Source: Alkalihalobacillus sp. AL-G (GTDB lineage: Bacteria > Bacillota > Bacilli > Bacillales > Fictibacillaceae). From it: 64,000 nucleotides of DNA. The stretch is from the NCBI RefSeq assembly GCF_030643805.1, contig NZ_CP094656.1, forward strand, positions 2,294,001 through 2,358,000, in the 5' to 3' direction. The translations under genes and the position numbers were made by a program. The notes under the pieces are model-generated. The model was not told the origin of the DNA, did not search any database, and worked only from the letters and a program-made list of their open reading frames with translations. Below are positions 55,402-63,807 of this stretch, one piece after another; position 1 is the first letter of the stretch; every line of letters begins with the position of its first letter.

Positions 55402-56645
55402 AAAGCGGAGGGACCCTATTCGAGCCCCGTTATGATGTCCCCGTGTGAGTGAGTGTGCGGGTCGTAAATAACCCGCAATTTCGATATTTAGGACGGTCGA
55501 GGTTTAGGAAAGAACTTTACGTTTTGCAATCCACGAAGTAGGAAGAAAGGTCCTACCACTTCCTTTCATTTTTGGGTTCCCCTACCGTCCAATGTTTTTT
55601 ATTTTGTTAAAGAAGGGAGGCACGGCGGGGAGACACTAGAGGGAGGGAAACTCGCCCGCCATACCCTCGAAAAAAGGCATATCATCGTAATGCGTTTATT
55701 TAGTTCGGACCCCATCCGATAGGGTCCCAATTTCGAGACGGCTCCGAGTGATAGAGCGGAACCGCCTCTCGGTATGGTAGACATTCCGACGCCTTTTCGG
55801 AGGACGTCGTCTCCGTCGACTACACCGTATCTGGCAATCGTATAAGCTAGGGAGCGGGACACAACGACGAACCCGCCGCCCAAATTGCGTTTTTTTATAT
55901 TGTTTTGTGTTATGGAGCGTTTTATCGTCTCACTTAAGTAAGCACTCGTAAAATCAGAATCAGTATGAAAAAATCGAAAGTTTTTTAGAAAGAAAGTAAG
56001 TAAACCAATTCGATTCGTTTTTGTGGGCGGCGTTTCCCCCTCACATACTTAAGCACGAGTGTTAGTTTATTGGACACAAAAAACATTAAAAAACTTTTTG
56101 AGATTGTCGTCGTCATGAGGAACCCATAAGGATCATCCCGTCTAAGTGATTCTAAGTCTTGTCGGGTAGAGTATGGACTCGGATGCGGTTAAAACGGCTT
56201 GTGTGGGCTCGTGTGCGGTCGTTCGAACCATATATGCGTATCTATATCCGTATAGACGTAAAAAAGGCGACCCCCGTCGGTGGAGTCGCTTGGTCTCGCA
56301 TATATTCGATTTAGAGGTTTATCTCGGCGTATACGTCGTCGATGTTGTCTTGCGTGATTCCGATATAAGCGAGCGTAATACTTGCTGACGAGTGTACGGA
56401 TTGACGGAACGAAAAAAGAGCCGCATTCCGCCGCTCCTCCCTTTATCGTTCTTTTAGTTTAATCGCATATTCTTTCGACCTTTTAAGAGTCTCTTATATC
56501 CTCTATGCGGGAACGCAAGGACGTTAGTCCGTTGCGTAAGTTGTTATAATACTATTGCTTTAATACAGTTGCTATCTTTACCGTTTTACTCGGTAATACT
56601 ACGAGGGTGTTACTCGGTGATACTAGGAGAGTGTTACCCCGCAAA
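55402..56645. other. 1.2-kb region without a clear gene; possible replication or control region
   Basis: Contains hairpins TGCGGGT/ACCCGCA (55456-55477) and GAAGTAGGA/TCCTAC-ACTTC (about 55539-55562). Then follow CACTTAAGTAAGCACTCG (about 55932) and TACTTAAGCACGAGTG (about 56045), each followed about 45 nt later by AAAGTTTTTTA or its inverse. Frames at 55599-55883 and 56173-56388 have no RBS and protein-unlike composition. It lies next to the Rep-like gene, which is why an origin is possible. Confidence 0.45.
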
Positions 56646-57155
56646 CTATCGGACCTTTTTCCGTGGTTTAGGTTTGTAGATTTTAGGGTCTGGAACGACC
56701 TTCTCCCCGTCCTCGTTCACGATATAACCGTCCTCGGAGACTCTCGATGCGTAGCTCGGATAATAGAGAACCGTTTGCCTCATATCTCGAGCGACCTTCT
56801 CTCTCGTTATAAGTCCGTTTGCCTCGAGAATATCGGCGAGACTTTTAACCCGTCCTCGGTTGATTTGGAGTAGTTCGGTTATCGAACTATACGACAACCA
56901 ACAAGCTCCGAACCTATCATTCGGGTTCCCGTCCTTGTGCGTATGCTCGCCGCTTACGTGGTCGAGTAGTAAATAATAGAACGCTACGACGTCCCTTATC
57001 TGCGGTTTGTTTCGCTTGTCCGAGTTGACCTCGTTCGACTCTCGTATAATACGAGGGAATACTTTTCGAGATAGTGCTCGATTGTGCATCTCGTAGCCTC
57101 CTGTATCGAGTAGCGTTTTCTTGTCGTTCGGTAGCGTTTTGTTTTCGTGTTCCAT
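56646..57155 (-). CDS. Rep-like winged-helix protein
   Basis: 169 residues. RDVVAFYYLLLDHVSGEHTH followed by SYSSITELLQINRGRVKSLA and DILEANGLITREK is a winged-helix arrangement seen in plasmid/phage replication initiators. The tail is very basic (KPKPRKKVR). A replication role for the element is inferred from this and the adjacent repeat-rich non-coding region. Confidence 0.55.
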   Translation of the reverse strand: MEHENKTLPNDKKTLLDTGGYEMHNRALSRKVFPRIIRESNEVNSDKRNKPQIRDVVAFYYLLLDHVSGEHTHKDGNPNDRFGACWLSYSSITELLQINRGRVKSLADILEANGLITREKVARDMRQTVLYYPSYASRVSEDGYIVNEDGEKVVPDPKIYKPKPRKKVR

Positions 57156-57180
57156 GATGTCGACCTCCCTTTCGTATGAT

Positions 57181-57226
57181 TTGGACCGTTAATAAACGCC
57201 CGTTACTATCTTAAGCACGAGAGGTC
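57181..57226. repeat. 46-bp repeated module, copy 2
   Basis: Begins TTGGACCG and ends TTAAGCACGAGAGGTC. Related to 50558-50602. It lies 26 nt upstream of the Rep-like gene start. Confidence 0.65.
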
Positions 57227-57334
57227 AGTTTTTCAGTACATACGAATTTTTGTTCGCATTCAGTAGGAACCGCCCGAACCGTTGTCGGAGTATGACGAAA
57301 CCCCTCGAGGATAAATTTCTGATATCGAATTTGT

Positions 57335-57556
57335 TTACGGGTTATCGTTCCATTCGTATCGGGTCGGGTTCGTGGTCGTGGAATTGTTATGATGTTTGCT
57401 TATGTAACGATGTAAAATGCCGAGTAGCCGTTCGGACTCTTGCGTCTTAGGGTGTTCGGCTCCGTATTTCTTCCAATTACATTCCATTTCGATTCTTAAC
57501 ATCGTACACGTTGCGTCGAGCCAGTCGATTTTTCTTTCGGTTTTATCGTAGTCCAT
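57335..57556 (-). CDS. Small protein resembling Spo0E-like phosphatases
   Basis: 73 residues. LDATCTMLRIEMECNWKKYG followed by QESERLLGILHRYIS has the length and helix pair of the Spo0E aspartyl-phosphate phosphatase family, but the SQxLD signature is replaced by SERLL. If real it would have lost the key residues; the assignment is tentative. GGGAGG precedes the ATG. Confidence 0.45.
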   Translation of the reverse strand: MDYDKTERKIDWLDATCTMLRIEMECNWKKYGAEHPKTQESERLLGILHRYISKHHNNSTTTNPTRYEWNDNP

Positions 57557-57641
57557 TCGTCCTCCCTATATCGTAATTTTAAATAAGTAATTCGTCTCAT
57601 ATAACTATAATCCTTTATTCCAGTAGAACCTTGCCGCAGAC

Positions 57642-57670
57642 AAAAAGCCGACCGTTGTTAAACGATCGAC
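57642..57670 (-). terminator. Terminator of the GIY-YIG-like gene
   Basis: On the minus strand CGATCGTT pairs with AACGGTCG (one G-U) and is followed by GCTTTTT. Confidence 0.75.
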
Positions 57671-57678
57671 CATTTTTC

Positions 57679-58380
57679 TTAATGTGATATTAAATTATTT
57701 ATTTCGGGTGTATATGGTCCGTTTTTAATCCATTCAATGTCTTTTGAATTGAGGTCAAACCATTCACCTTTCACTCTTTTTGTTTCAAAATATTTATGTA
57801 ACATTAATTCAAGTTCACCGTAATTTTCACAATAAAAATAGTGTATAAGCTCAATATTGAATGGTAAATCCACCTTGAATAAATGAATTCTATTATCGAG
57901 GCTTCTGGCTCTGCCTATTTTATACCGATAGGAATAATCCTCTTGAATGAGATATACATACCCTTTTTTATTTTTGTTTTCGTTTTTCTTTTTCTTTATA
58001 TTGATTGGGTCGAGTTTTTCGACTAAATTTTTATCGTATTTTTTTAGTAACTCTACCGCAAGTTTTCTATTTTCCTCTTTTTTATCGTTTTCTGCTATAA
58101 ACACAAGTCGGTCAAAACGCTGGTCGCTAATATCAAATTCCTTAAGAGTTTCTAAAGTAAGTTTTCGAATAAGTGGTCCCGAACTCGCTAAATTTTCCAT
58201 TAATCTAGGGATTGCTTTTTGACACGCCAAAGGATTAATTTTAACTGCCTTTTTTAAACCCTTTGTAGCATGTTTAATCTCTCCACCTTTACCGTGTTCT
58301 ATGTAATAAATCAATTCAGAAATATTACTTGAAGTCGAAACATTTTTCAATAATTGAAGTAGCGGTGTAACATTACTCAA
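57679..58380 (-). CDS. T5orf172/GIY-YIG-like domain protein with HEAT-like N-terminus
   Basis: 233 residues. Residues 1-125 are helical repeats (RLMENLASSGPLIRKLTLETL, then KKEENRKLAVELLKKYD). A lysine-rich linker follows, then GYVYLIQEDYSYRYKIGRAR at about 140 with ELIHYFYCENYGELELMLHKYF and KGEWFDLNSKDIEWIKNG, the T5orf172/MUG113 type of GIY-YIG nuclease-like domain. Occurs in phages and mobile elements. The combination with HEAT-like repeats is notable. Confidence 0.75.
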   Translation of the reverse strand: MSNVTPLLQLLKNVSTSSNISELIYYIEHGKGGEIKHATKGLKKAVKINPLACQKAIPRLMENLASSGPLIRKLTLETLKEFDISDQRFDRLVFIAENDKKEENRKLAVELLKKYDKNLVEKLDPINIKKKKNENKNKKGYVYLIQEDYSYRYKIGRARSLDNRIHLFKVDLPFNIELIHYFYCENYGELELMLHKYFETKRVKGEWFDLNSKDIEWIKNGPYTPEINNLISH

Positions 58381-59378
58381 CGTTTATCCTCCCGTCTATT
58401 CACCTTTGAAATTATCATTAGTTCTTATATCTTATCACAACATAGCATACACCCCGTTTTCAAAAATACGTTAGATAATCGGTAACGGTAAGTTGTAGGA
58501 AGCGGGTACGGGGGTGTTGGGGGATACGCCATATTACGTCATACAACGTCCGAGAATCGCTTGTGTCCTTTTCGATTCCTTCTCCGACTTCTTCCTTCGA
58601 TTCGAGAACGAATACTCACAACGAACGAGAGACGATCGATTCCTTCGCTCTACCCGATACCCTTCGCATAGATTCCGAACCGAGCCGATTAAGTAAGAGC
58701 TTGCGTTCTCTATTCGTTTGGAGACCGAGGACCTCGCCTACCTACCCGTACCGTATCGACCATATAACGGGACCTTTCGCTAATACTTATCGAGGGATAA
58801 TCGGTTATGTACATACGCATAGAAGGTCGAGAGATTACGTGTGTGAGACGCTAGGGATTATCGATTGTGCGTAGGTCGAATATAAAACGAGGGTATGACG
58901 GGATTTCTCTCGAGTGTATAGGCTGGGGGAGATTTCGAAAAGGGATACGGCGGGGTTATTTTCGTATCTCGATATGACGTTAGTTATTACGCTAGACCTT
59001 TAGGCTATCGCCACGTCGCCGCCTGCGGCTCCGTTGTGCTTACTTCGTACATTAACCGCCTTGGATTAACCGCATAGATAAGTGATCCGTGGTCGTTATA
59101 ACTAAGTTCTATATAGATAAAATATGCGATGACCCGAGCGGTAGCGATGGGAGAGAGACGAAGTCCTCTAAGATATAAAAGGACTTCCCACCCCGAAATG
59201 CCCTTCCGACTTACTCTCCCAACGGATTTGGTGATTTTTATATGTGTCGTTTTCACATGTAAAACGGGGTGATATGTGTCGTTTTCACATTAAGTGTTTA
59301 CATACGACAACGATAGTAACTCGGTTAATAGGAGACACAAAAAGACGAACCCTCGAAGGTCCGCCAGTGTTGATTAGT
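58381..59378. other. Non-coding or unresolved region with iterons
   Basis: Long frames here (58563-58874, 59005-59256) lack ribosome binding sites and look like chance. The clear structure is at 59241-59291. Confidence 0.4.
59241..59291. repeat. Direct and inverted iterons
   Basis: TATGTGTCGTTTTCACAT occurs at 59241-59258 and 59273-59290, a 32-bp period. Each unit is an imperfect palindrome (ATGTG...CACAT), and an inverted ATGTAAAACG lies between them. Looks like an operator or a replication iteron. Confidence 0.6.
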
Positions 59379-59972
59379 TTATACGTGGGACTTACGACGT
59401 CTCTCACGATAAAGCGTTGCCCTACTTACGTTTGTAATCTCGCATATCTTGTCGACCGTGTATCCGTTATGATCTCGATTCGCTACGAGCTCCATTGCGT
59501 GAATTAGACCGCTATGTTTGTCGGTATACTTTTTCGGTCGACCCTTGTAGACTCCTCGTTCTTTTGCGTCGGCAATACCTTCGAGTTGGCGTTCCTTTAT
59601 CATATCCGCCTCGAACTCGGCGATGCCCGAAAGGACCGTTATCATTAACTTACCGATAGCAGTCGAAGTGTCTACGGTGTCTCCGCCCATGTTGAGAACG
59701 ACTAGACCGACTCCCTTTTCGTTTAAGTCGTCGATAATTGTTAGAGCGTCTTTTGTGGAACGTGCGAATCGATCGAGTTTTGTAACGGCTATCTTGTCTC
59801 CGTGGTCGACGGTGACGAGTAGCTCGGTGAATTGTTCCCGATTAGATGCGGAACGACCGCTCACCTTTTCCTCGTAAACGACGTCGCAACCGTACTCTCG
59901 GAGCTTGTTCGTTTGAGTTTCGATGTTTTGTCCACGAGAGCTTACTCGGGCGTATCCATATATCATAGTCAT
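59379..59972 (-). CDS. Small serine recombinase (resolvase/invertase)
   Basis: 197 residues. Catalytic Ser11 in YGYARVSS, helix E region GIAEFEADMIKERQLEGI and a C-terminal helix-turn-helix (YTVDKICEITNVSRATLYRE). This is the size of Tn3-type resolvases and invertases. GGAGG lies 9 nt before the ATG. It likely resolves multimers of the element at the site just upstream. Confidence 0.88.
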   Translation of the reverse strand: MTMIYGYARVSSRGQNIETQTNKLREYGCDVVYEEKVSGRSASNREQFTELLVTVDHGDKIAVTKLDRFARSTKDALTIIDDLNEKGVGLVVLNMGGDTVDTSTAIGKLMITVLSGIAEFEADMIKERQLEGIADAKERGVYKGRPKKYTDKHSGLIHAMELVANRDHNGYTVDKICEITNVSRATLYRERRRKSHV

Positions 59973-59994
59973 TCGTTAAAACCTCCGATGAATT

Positions 59995-60085
59995 TTTGAT
60001 ACATGTAAATGATACACGATAAACGCCGTCGCATCAAGGAAGGTCATTTGTATCGAATGAGTGTACCCTATTGATACGGAGCGGA
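59995..60085. other. Candidate res site
   Basis: TGATAC at about 59998, 60010 and 60072, with inverted GTATC near 60050 and GTGTACC at 60061. Degenerate inverted half-sites clustered directly upstream of a resolvase gene are what a res site looks like. Confidence 0.45.
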
Positions 60086-60666
60086 CCCGATTTAGTTATT
60101 GCTACTTGACTCCGAGGGTATCTCGAAAACCTCGTATATATTGTACGATTTTAACCGTGAGAGCTCGTATGAGAGCAGCTAGTTTCTTTCGAGGGTTATC
60201 GGTTAGGCGAACGATTGGAACACTTAGACGGACGCACAATGTCGAAAACGTACAACGTAGCGAACATGGCTATAAAAGCATAGCGTCATGCGAACCCCGT
60301 GAGTTTGGAGACCCCTTCGCCCCAGACCTTCGAAGTGGCTGATATGCGATGTCTCACGTTAGCGACCACGATAGACGATGTCCTCGAGAACGTTCGAACT
60401 CCTCCGCATACTAACTCGTAAATACGCCATAGGCAACGACTTATAGACGCATAACCTACTTACACGGGACCCCTCGAAGTTAGCATGCGTAAACTTTCGT
60501 AAATACGATTACTACACTTTTCGTCAAGTTAATAACCTTTACACACCGTCATAACAACGTTTATAGATGTATGGAAATAATTAGTCGATCGATTGCGTTA
60601 GTTTACACCGTTTTGCAAACGTTTCGAGGGTATAAAAAAAGACGGTGTACTAAGTACCGACTTTGT
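60086..60666. other. Unresolved region
   Basis: No gene with an RBS is found. The open frame at 60061-60342 has an unlikely composition. Confidence 0.4.
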
Positions 60667-61299
60667 TCAACTTTTTATCCTGGTATCTACCCCTTTTAAG
60701 AAATCCCTTAAATCTTCATATGTACTATATGATTGCTTCAAAACTTCATACATGTGTTTTTGTTTTGATAATTTACTTTTGTTATTGCCAAACATTGAAT
60801 TAATATATCCCCAAAATTGTTCGTCGGCTTCTTTTGTGTTTTTCATCATCATTCTTGAATCAATTGTTATCGGTTTACTATGAACTAAATTATTTCTAAC
60901 GGAAACTAAATCGTTTATTTTTTGATATAATTGTTTATCTCTCGGGAATTTGGAACCCTTTACTTCGAAATAAAATTCCGTTATTTTATCCATTATCCCA
61001 AGTTTTTCTTTATCCTTAAATTGATCTTCACCAAGATAAACGGAACCATATTCGTTGATTAACGATTCAATCGCCATTACAAAAAAGACAGTTGAAATAA
61101 TACAATGCTTTTGCATTCCGTGATTTGTTCGTTGATACACTTGGTTTTCTTCTTTCGTATGTGAACCGAAATCCCATGACTTTCCGCCGTTTGTAATCTC
61201 ATCATATGTTTTGGATACTTCCCTAAATTCATTATAACTTTCCTTTGCTATCCCATTATAAAATGAATGCAATGCAACATTAAAAATCACATCATACAT
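60667..61299 (-). CDS. HEPN-like protein
   Basis: 210 residues, all-helical. The motif VSVRNNLVHSK (R135, H140) is the Rx4-6H form of HEPN ribonuclease domains. Its low-GC composition differs from the CGA-rich genes on either side. No nucleotidyltransferase partner is next to it. HEPN proteins are common in toxin-antitoxin and anti-phage systems; the role here is a guess from the motif. Confidence 0.6.
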   Translation of the reverse strand: MYDVIFNVALHSFYNGIAKESYNEFREVSKTYDEITNGGKSWDFGSHTKEENQVYQRTNHGMQKHCIISTVFFVMAIESLINEYGSVYLGEDQFKDKEKLGIMDKITEFYFEVKGSKFPRDKQLYQKINDLVSVRNNLVHSKPITIDSRMMMKNTKEADEQFWGYINSMFGNNKSKLSKQKHMYEVLKQSYSTYEDLRDFLKGVDTRIKS

Positions 61300-61469
61300 A
61301 CTGAATCACCATTAAAGTTAACTACAATATCCATATTCACAATCATTCTAACACCCCTTCTTTCTCTATAAATATTCTATAGGAAAATTAAGGACATTCA
61401 AACCTTTATTCCCGATATTCAGTAATTACCGTATATAAAAAACGAAGGTCCGATTGTGGACCCCGTCGG

Positions 61470-61645
61470 TTAGATTAGTTTCTCGACTGGTGAGAACTTC
61501 CGATGTCCTTCGAACACGTCGCTACTGAATAGATTAACGTAGTTCCGTACCATTTCGAGACTTGTATCTCCGAGAACCGCTTGGAGATTGAACACGTCCG
61601 CTCCGTTTTGGACTGACATTTTCGGAAACGTAGTCGGAACGTATG
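61470..61645 (-). pseudogene. C-terminal remnant of a tyrosine integrase
   Basis: SVQNGADVFNLQAVLGDTSL, then EMVRNYVNLFSSDVFEGHRKFSPVEKLI corresponds to the end of XerC/phage-integrase proteins, including the nucleophile Tyr (RNYVNL). The upstream catalytic Arg-His box is degraded to PTTF, and everything before is missing. It lies between the HEPN-like gene and the large serine recombinase. Confidence 0.7.
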
Positions 61646-61713
61646 CGGGGAACAAATAAAATATAATTTCCCTCTTTATTCCATACAAAAAAGGGACGGC
61701 TCTCACCGTCTCC

Positions 61714-63210
61714 CTATCTATAAGCAACTTGTATTCGAAGTTTCCCGTCGTCCTTCTTAAAGTTAATACGATCGATTACAAGCCGCAATAATTTGTTAAC
61801 CTCGGACGCCTCTCCGTCCCATATCTCGAGAACTTCTCCGATCTTTTCGAGTCGGTCCTCGTTCGTGATTTGTTCGTAATAGTTAATACGTTCCCTTAAT
61901 TCGTGTAGTTGATTTTCAAGTTCTTTTATTTGTTCGTCCCGTTTCGCCTTACGTTCTTGGAAATCGGTCTTGGTGATGTCGCCCTCCTCGTACATATCGA
62001 AAACACGAGCCCGAGCGTTCTTAGCCTTTTCGAGTTGTTGTTCGGCTTGGCGGAGTTCCTTCTCAAGTTGTTCCGTATCGTTTCCGTTGTTCCCGCCTAG
62101 GTCCTTCTCGAGTTCTTCCTTATACTCGATTAGTTGTGCGTAAACTGCTGCGTCGACGTATTCCTCTTTTCCGCCTCCATTGCGGCAAACGATTCCGAAC
62201 GGGTCCGCTTTTTGACACGATTTGACGAACACGACCGTTTTACCTTTGGCGTTCTTCCTCGTTACGAATGAGCGAGCGTATCCACAAGTACCGCATTTGA
62301 TTAGTCCGCTATAACGTTTCGAGTGCATACGGTTCCGAGCGTGTTCTTTCGAACGACGATCGAATGTCTCTTTAAGAGTCGCAAACTCCTCCTCGGTCAT
62401 AACTGCCTCGTGAGTGTCCTTCACGATAGTCCAATCACCACGAGCAACCTTTTCGAGTGGCTCTGTCTTTCGATCTAAGTGTCCGCTGCCTTTCGTTTTA
62501 CCATAAACGGTATGTCCGAGATGTGTCTCATTCGTAAGGATTCGCTTTATTGCGACTTGGTTCCAATGCTTACCATAAGCGGTTTTGTAGCCTTTACGAT
62601 TGAGCTCTTGGGCTAGCCTTAGAGCGGGCTCCCCTTTTAAGACTTGATTCTTTATATAGTCGAATAGGACTCGCTTATCCTCATTGACATATATGCGTTT
62701 ATTGTCTCGGTCGTACTCGTAAGGGAATGGAGGCGGACCGTTGACCCATGCTCCCATTTTCGCACCGATTTTCTTACCACGTTGGAGTCGCTTTTTGATT
62801 TGTCGATATTCGAATCGAGCCATAAGTCCGAGGAACTCCGAGAGCATTTCGTCCGATTCGTTTTTGAGGTCGAACACTTTTTGCGGTGTGATTATAAGAG
62901 TATCGCTATCACGCAAAGCAGCTCGAATGATTGCCGCATCTTGGTCGTCTCCACGTCCTAGACGATCGTAGTCAATCACGATAACTGCGTCGAATAAGTC
63001 GTCTCGAATATCGTCGAGTAGCTCTAGCATTTTCGGACGATAGTCCAACGAGTCCCCGCTCGCAATCTCATTATAGAGAATCGGAGTCCATCGGTTGGAC
63101 TCGGCGAGTTCGGTTAATTCTCGTTTATGTTTTTCGAGGTCGTCGTCTCCCTCTCCTCGTGATTTCCGAAGATAGATTGCGACCTCTTTTATATCTCGTA
63201 TTTGTTCCAT
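61714..63210 (-). CDS. Large serine recombinase (integrase)
   Basis: 498 residues. N-terminal resolvase domain with Ser17 (YLRKSRGEG), then the recombinase domain, a zinc ribbon (IKCGTCG and two further cysteines around KSCQKADPFGIVC) and a long coiled coil (about 380-450). This type integrates phages and conjugative elements by single crossover. It is located at the right end of the foreign region, as integrases usually are next to an attachment site. AAGGA is 5 nt before the ATG. Confidence 0.92.
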   Translation of the reverse strand: MEQIRDIKEVAIYLRKSRGEGDDDLEKHKRELTELAESNRWTPILYNEIASGDSLDYRPKMLELLDDIRDDLFDAVIVIDYDRLGRGDDQDAAIIRAALRDSDTLIITPQKVFDLKNESDEMLSEFLGLMARFEYRQIKKRLQRGKKIGAKMGAWVNGPPPFPYEYDRDNKRIYVNEDKRVLFDYIKNQVLKGEPALRLAQELNRKGYKTAYGKHWNQVAIKRILTNETHLGHTVYGKTKGSGHLDRKTEPLEKVARGDWTIVKDTHEAVMTEEEFATLKETFDRRSKEHARNRMHSKRYSGLIKCGTCGYARSFVTRKNAKGKTVVFVKSCQKADPFGIVCRNGGGKEEYVDAAVYAQLIEYKEELEKDLGGNNGNDTEQLEKELRQAEQQLEKAKNARARVFDMYEEGDITKTDFQERKAKRDEQIKELENQLHELRERINYYEQITNEDRLEKIGEVLEIWDGEASEVNKLLRLVIDRINFKKDDGKLRIQVAYR

Positions 63211-63391
63211 AAGTTCCTTAACACCCCCTTTAATAACTTATCACGTTATGTAACTAACACAAAGTCTAATAGATTCTTTTGGTAAGGTCAATAAGTTTAT
63301 TAGTCTTTGGAAAATTTTAAGTAATGTAGTAGAATCTTAATAGATAAAAAGAAAAGGTTTTCTTTTTGGTGATTAGGGGGGGAATTATGAA

Positions 63392-63805
63392 ATGGAGTAT
63401 ACTTTACCGATATTTCTGCTTGGGCTAGGTTTTCTAATAAAACTATGGGTTAACAAGGAAACAACAAAACCACATTTACTCACTTCTGTATCAGAGTTAC
63501 CCGTGGATATAATGTTTTTAAGTTCAGCCTTAATAATCTCATATACCGAATTGCAGACCAAAAAGGTAGTTCTAAATAATGTTAGGAGCTCCGCAGATGT
63601 AATTGCTAGCAATATAAATAATGGATATATCATTTTTATTGGATACATAATCATAACATTTATTATAACTGCAATTTGGAGATGGAATAGGAGTTTTTTT
63701 GAAGCTGAAAGATGGGTAGTATTTAACATTATTCTTATTGTAAAACTTGGTTTGGCAATATATTGTCTGTACCATGCTATTACAAAACTAAACGAGGTGA
63801 TGTAA
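63392..63805 (+). CDS. Multi-pass membrane protein
   Basis: 137 residues with three or four transmembrane segments (LPIFLLGLGFLIKLWV at 5-20, VDIMFLSSALIISYT at 38-52, GYIIFIGYIIITFIITAIW at 77-95, and one more). GGGGGGG lies about 10 nt before the ATG. A coupled second gene starts 3 nt after its stop. Confidence 0.65.
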   Translation: MEYTLPIFLLGLGFLIKLWVNKETTKPHLLTSVSELPVDIMFLSSALIISYTELQTKKVVLNNVRSSADVIASNINNGYIIFIGYIIITFIITAIWRWNRSFFEAERWVVFNIILIVKLGLAIYCLYHAITKLNEVM

Positions 63806-63807
63806 CA

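Noticed and set aside
55599-55883. 94-codon leftward frame
   Set aside because: No ribosome binding site and a composition unlike a protein (Gly/Ser/Pro-rich with no pattern); it probably reflects GC-rich non-coding DNA.
56173-56388. 71-codon rightward frame
   Set aside because: No RBS and opposite to the local gene direction; no recognisable sequence.
58563-58874. 103-codon rightward frame
   Set aside because: Arg/Ser/Thr-rich chance frame typical of TCGA-rich DNA; no RBS.
59005-59256. 83-codon leftward frame
   Set aside because: Starts inside the iteron with no RBS; could be real, but support is too weak.
60061-60342. 93-codon rightward frame
   Set aside because: Arg-rich chance frame upstream of the resolvase, overlapping the res-like site; no RBS.
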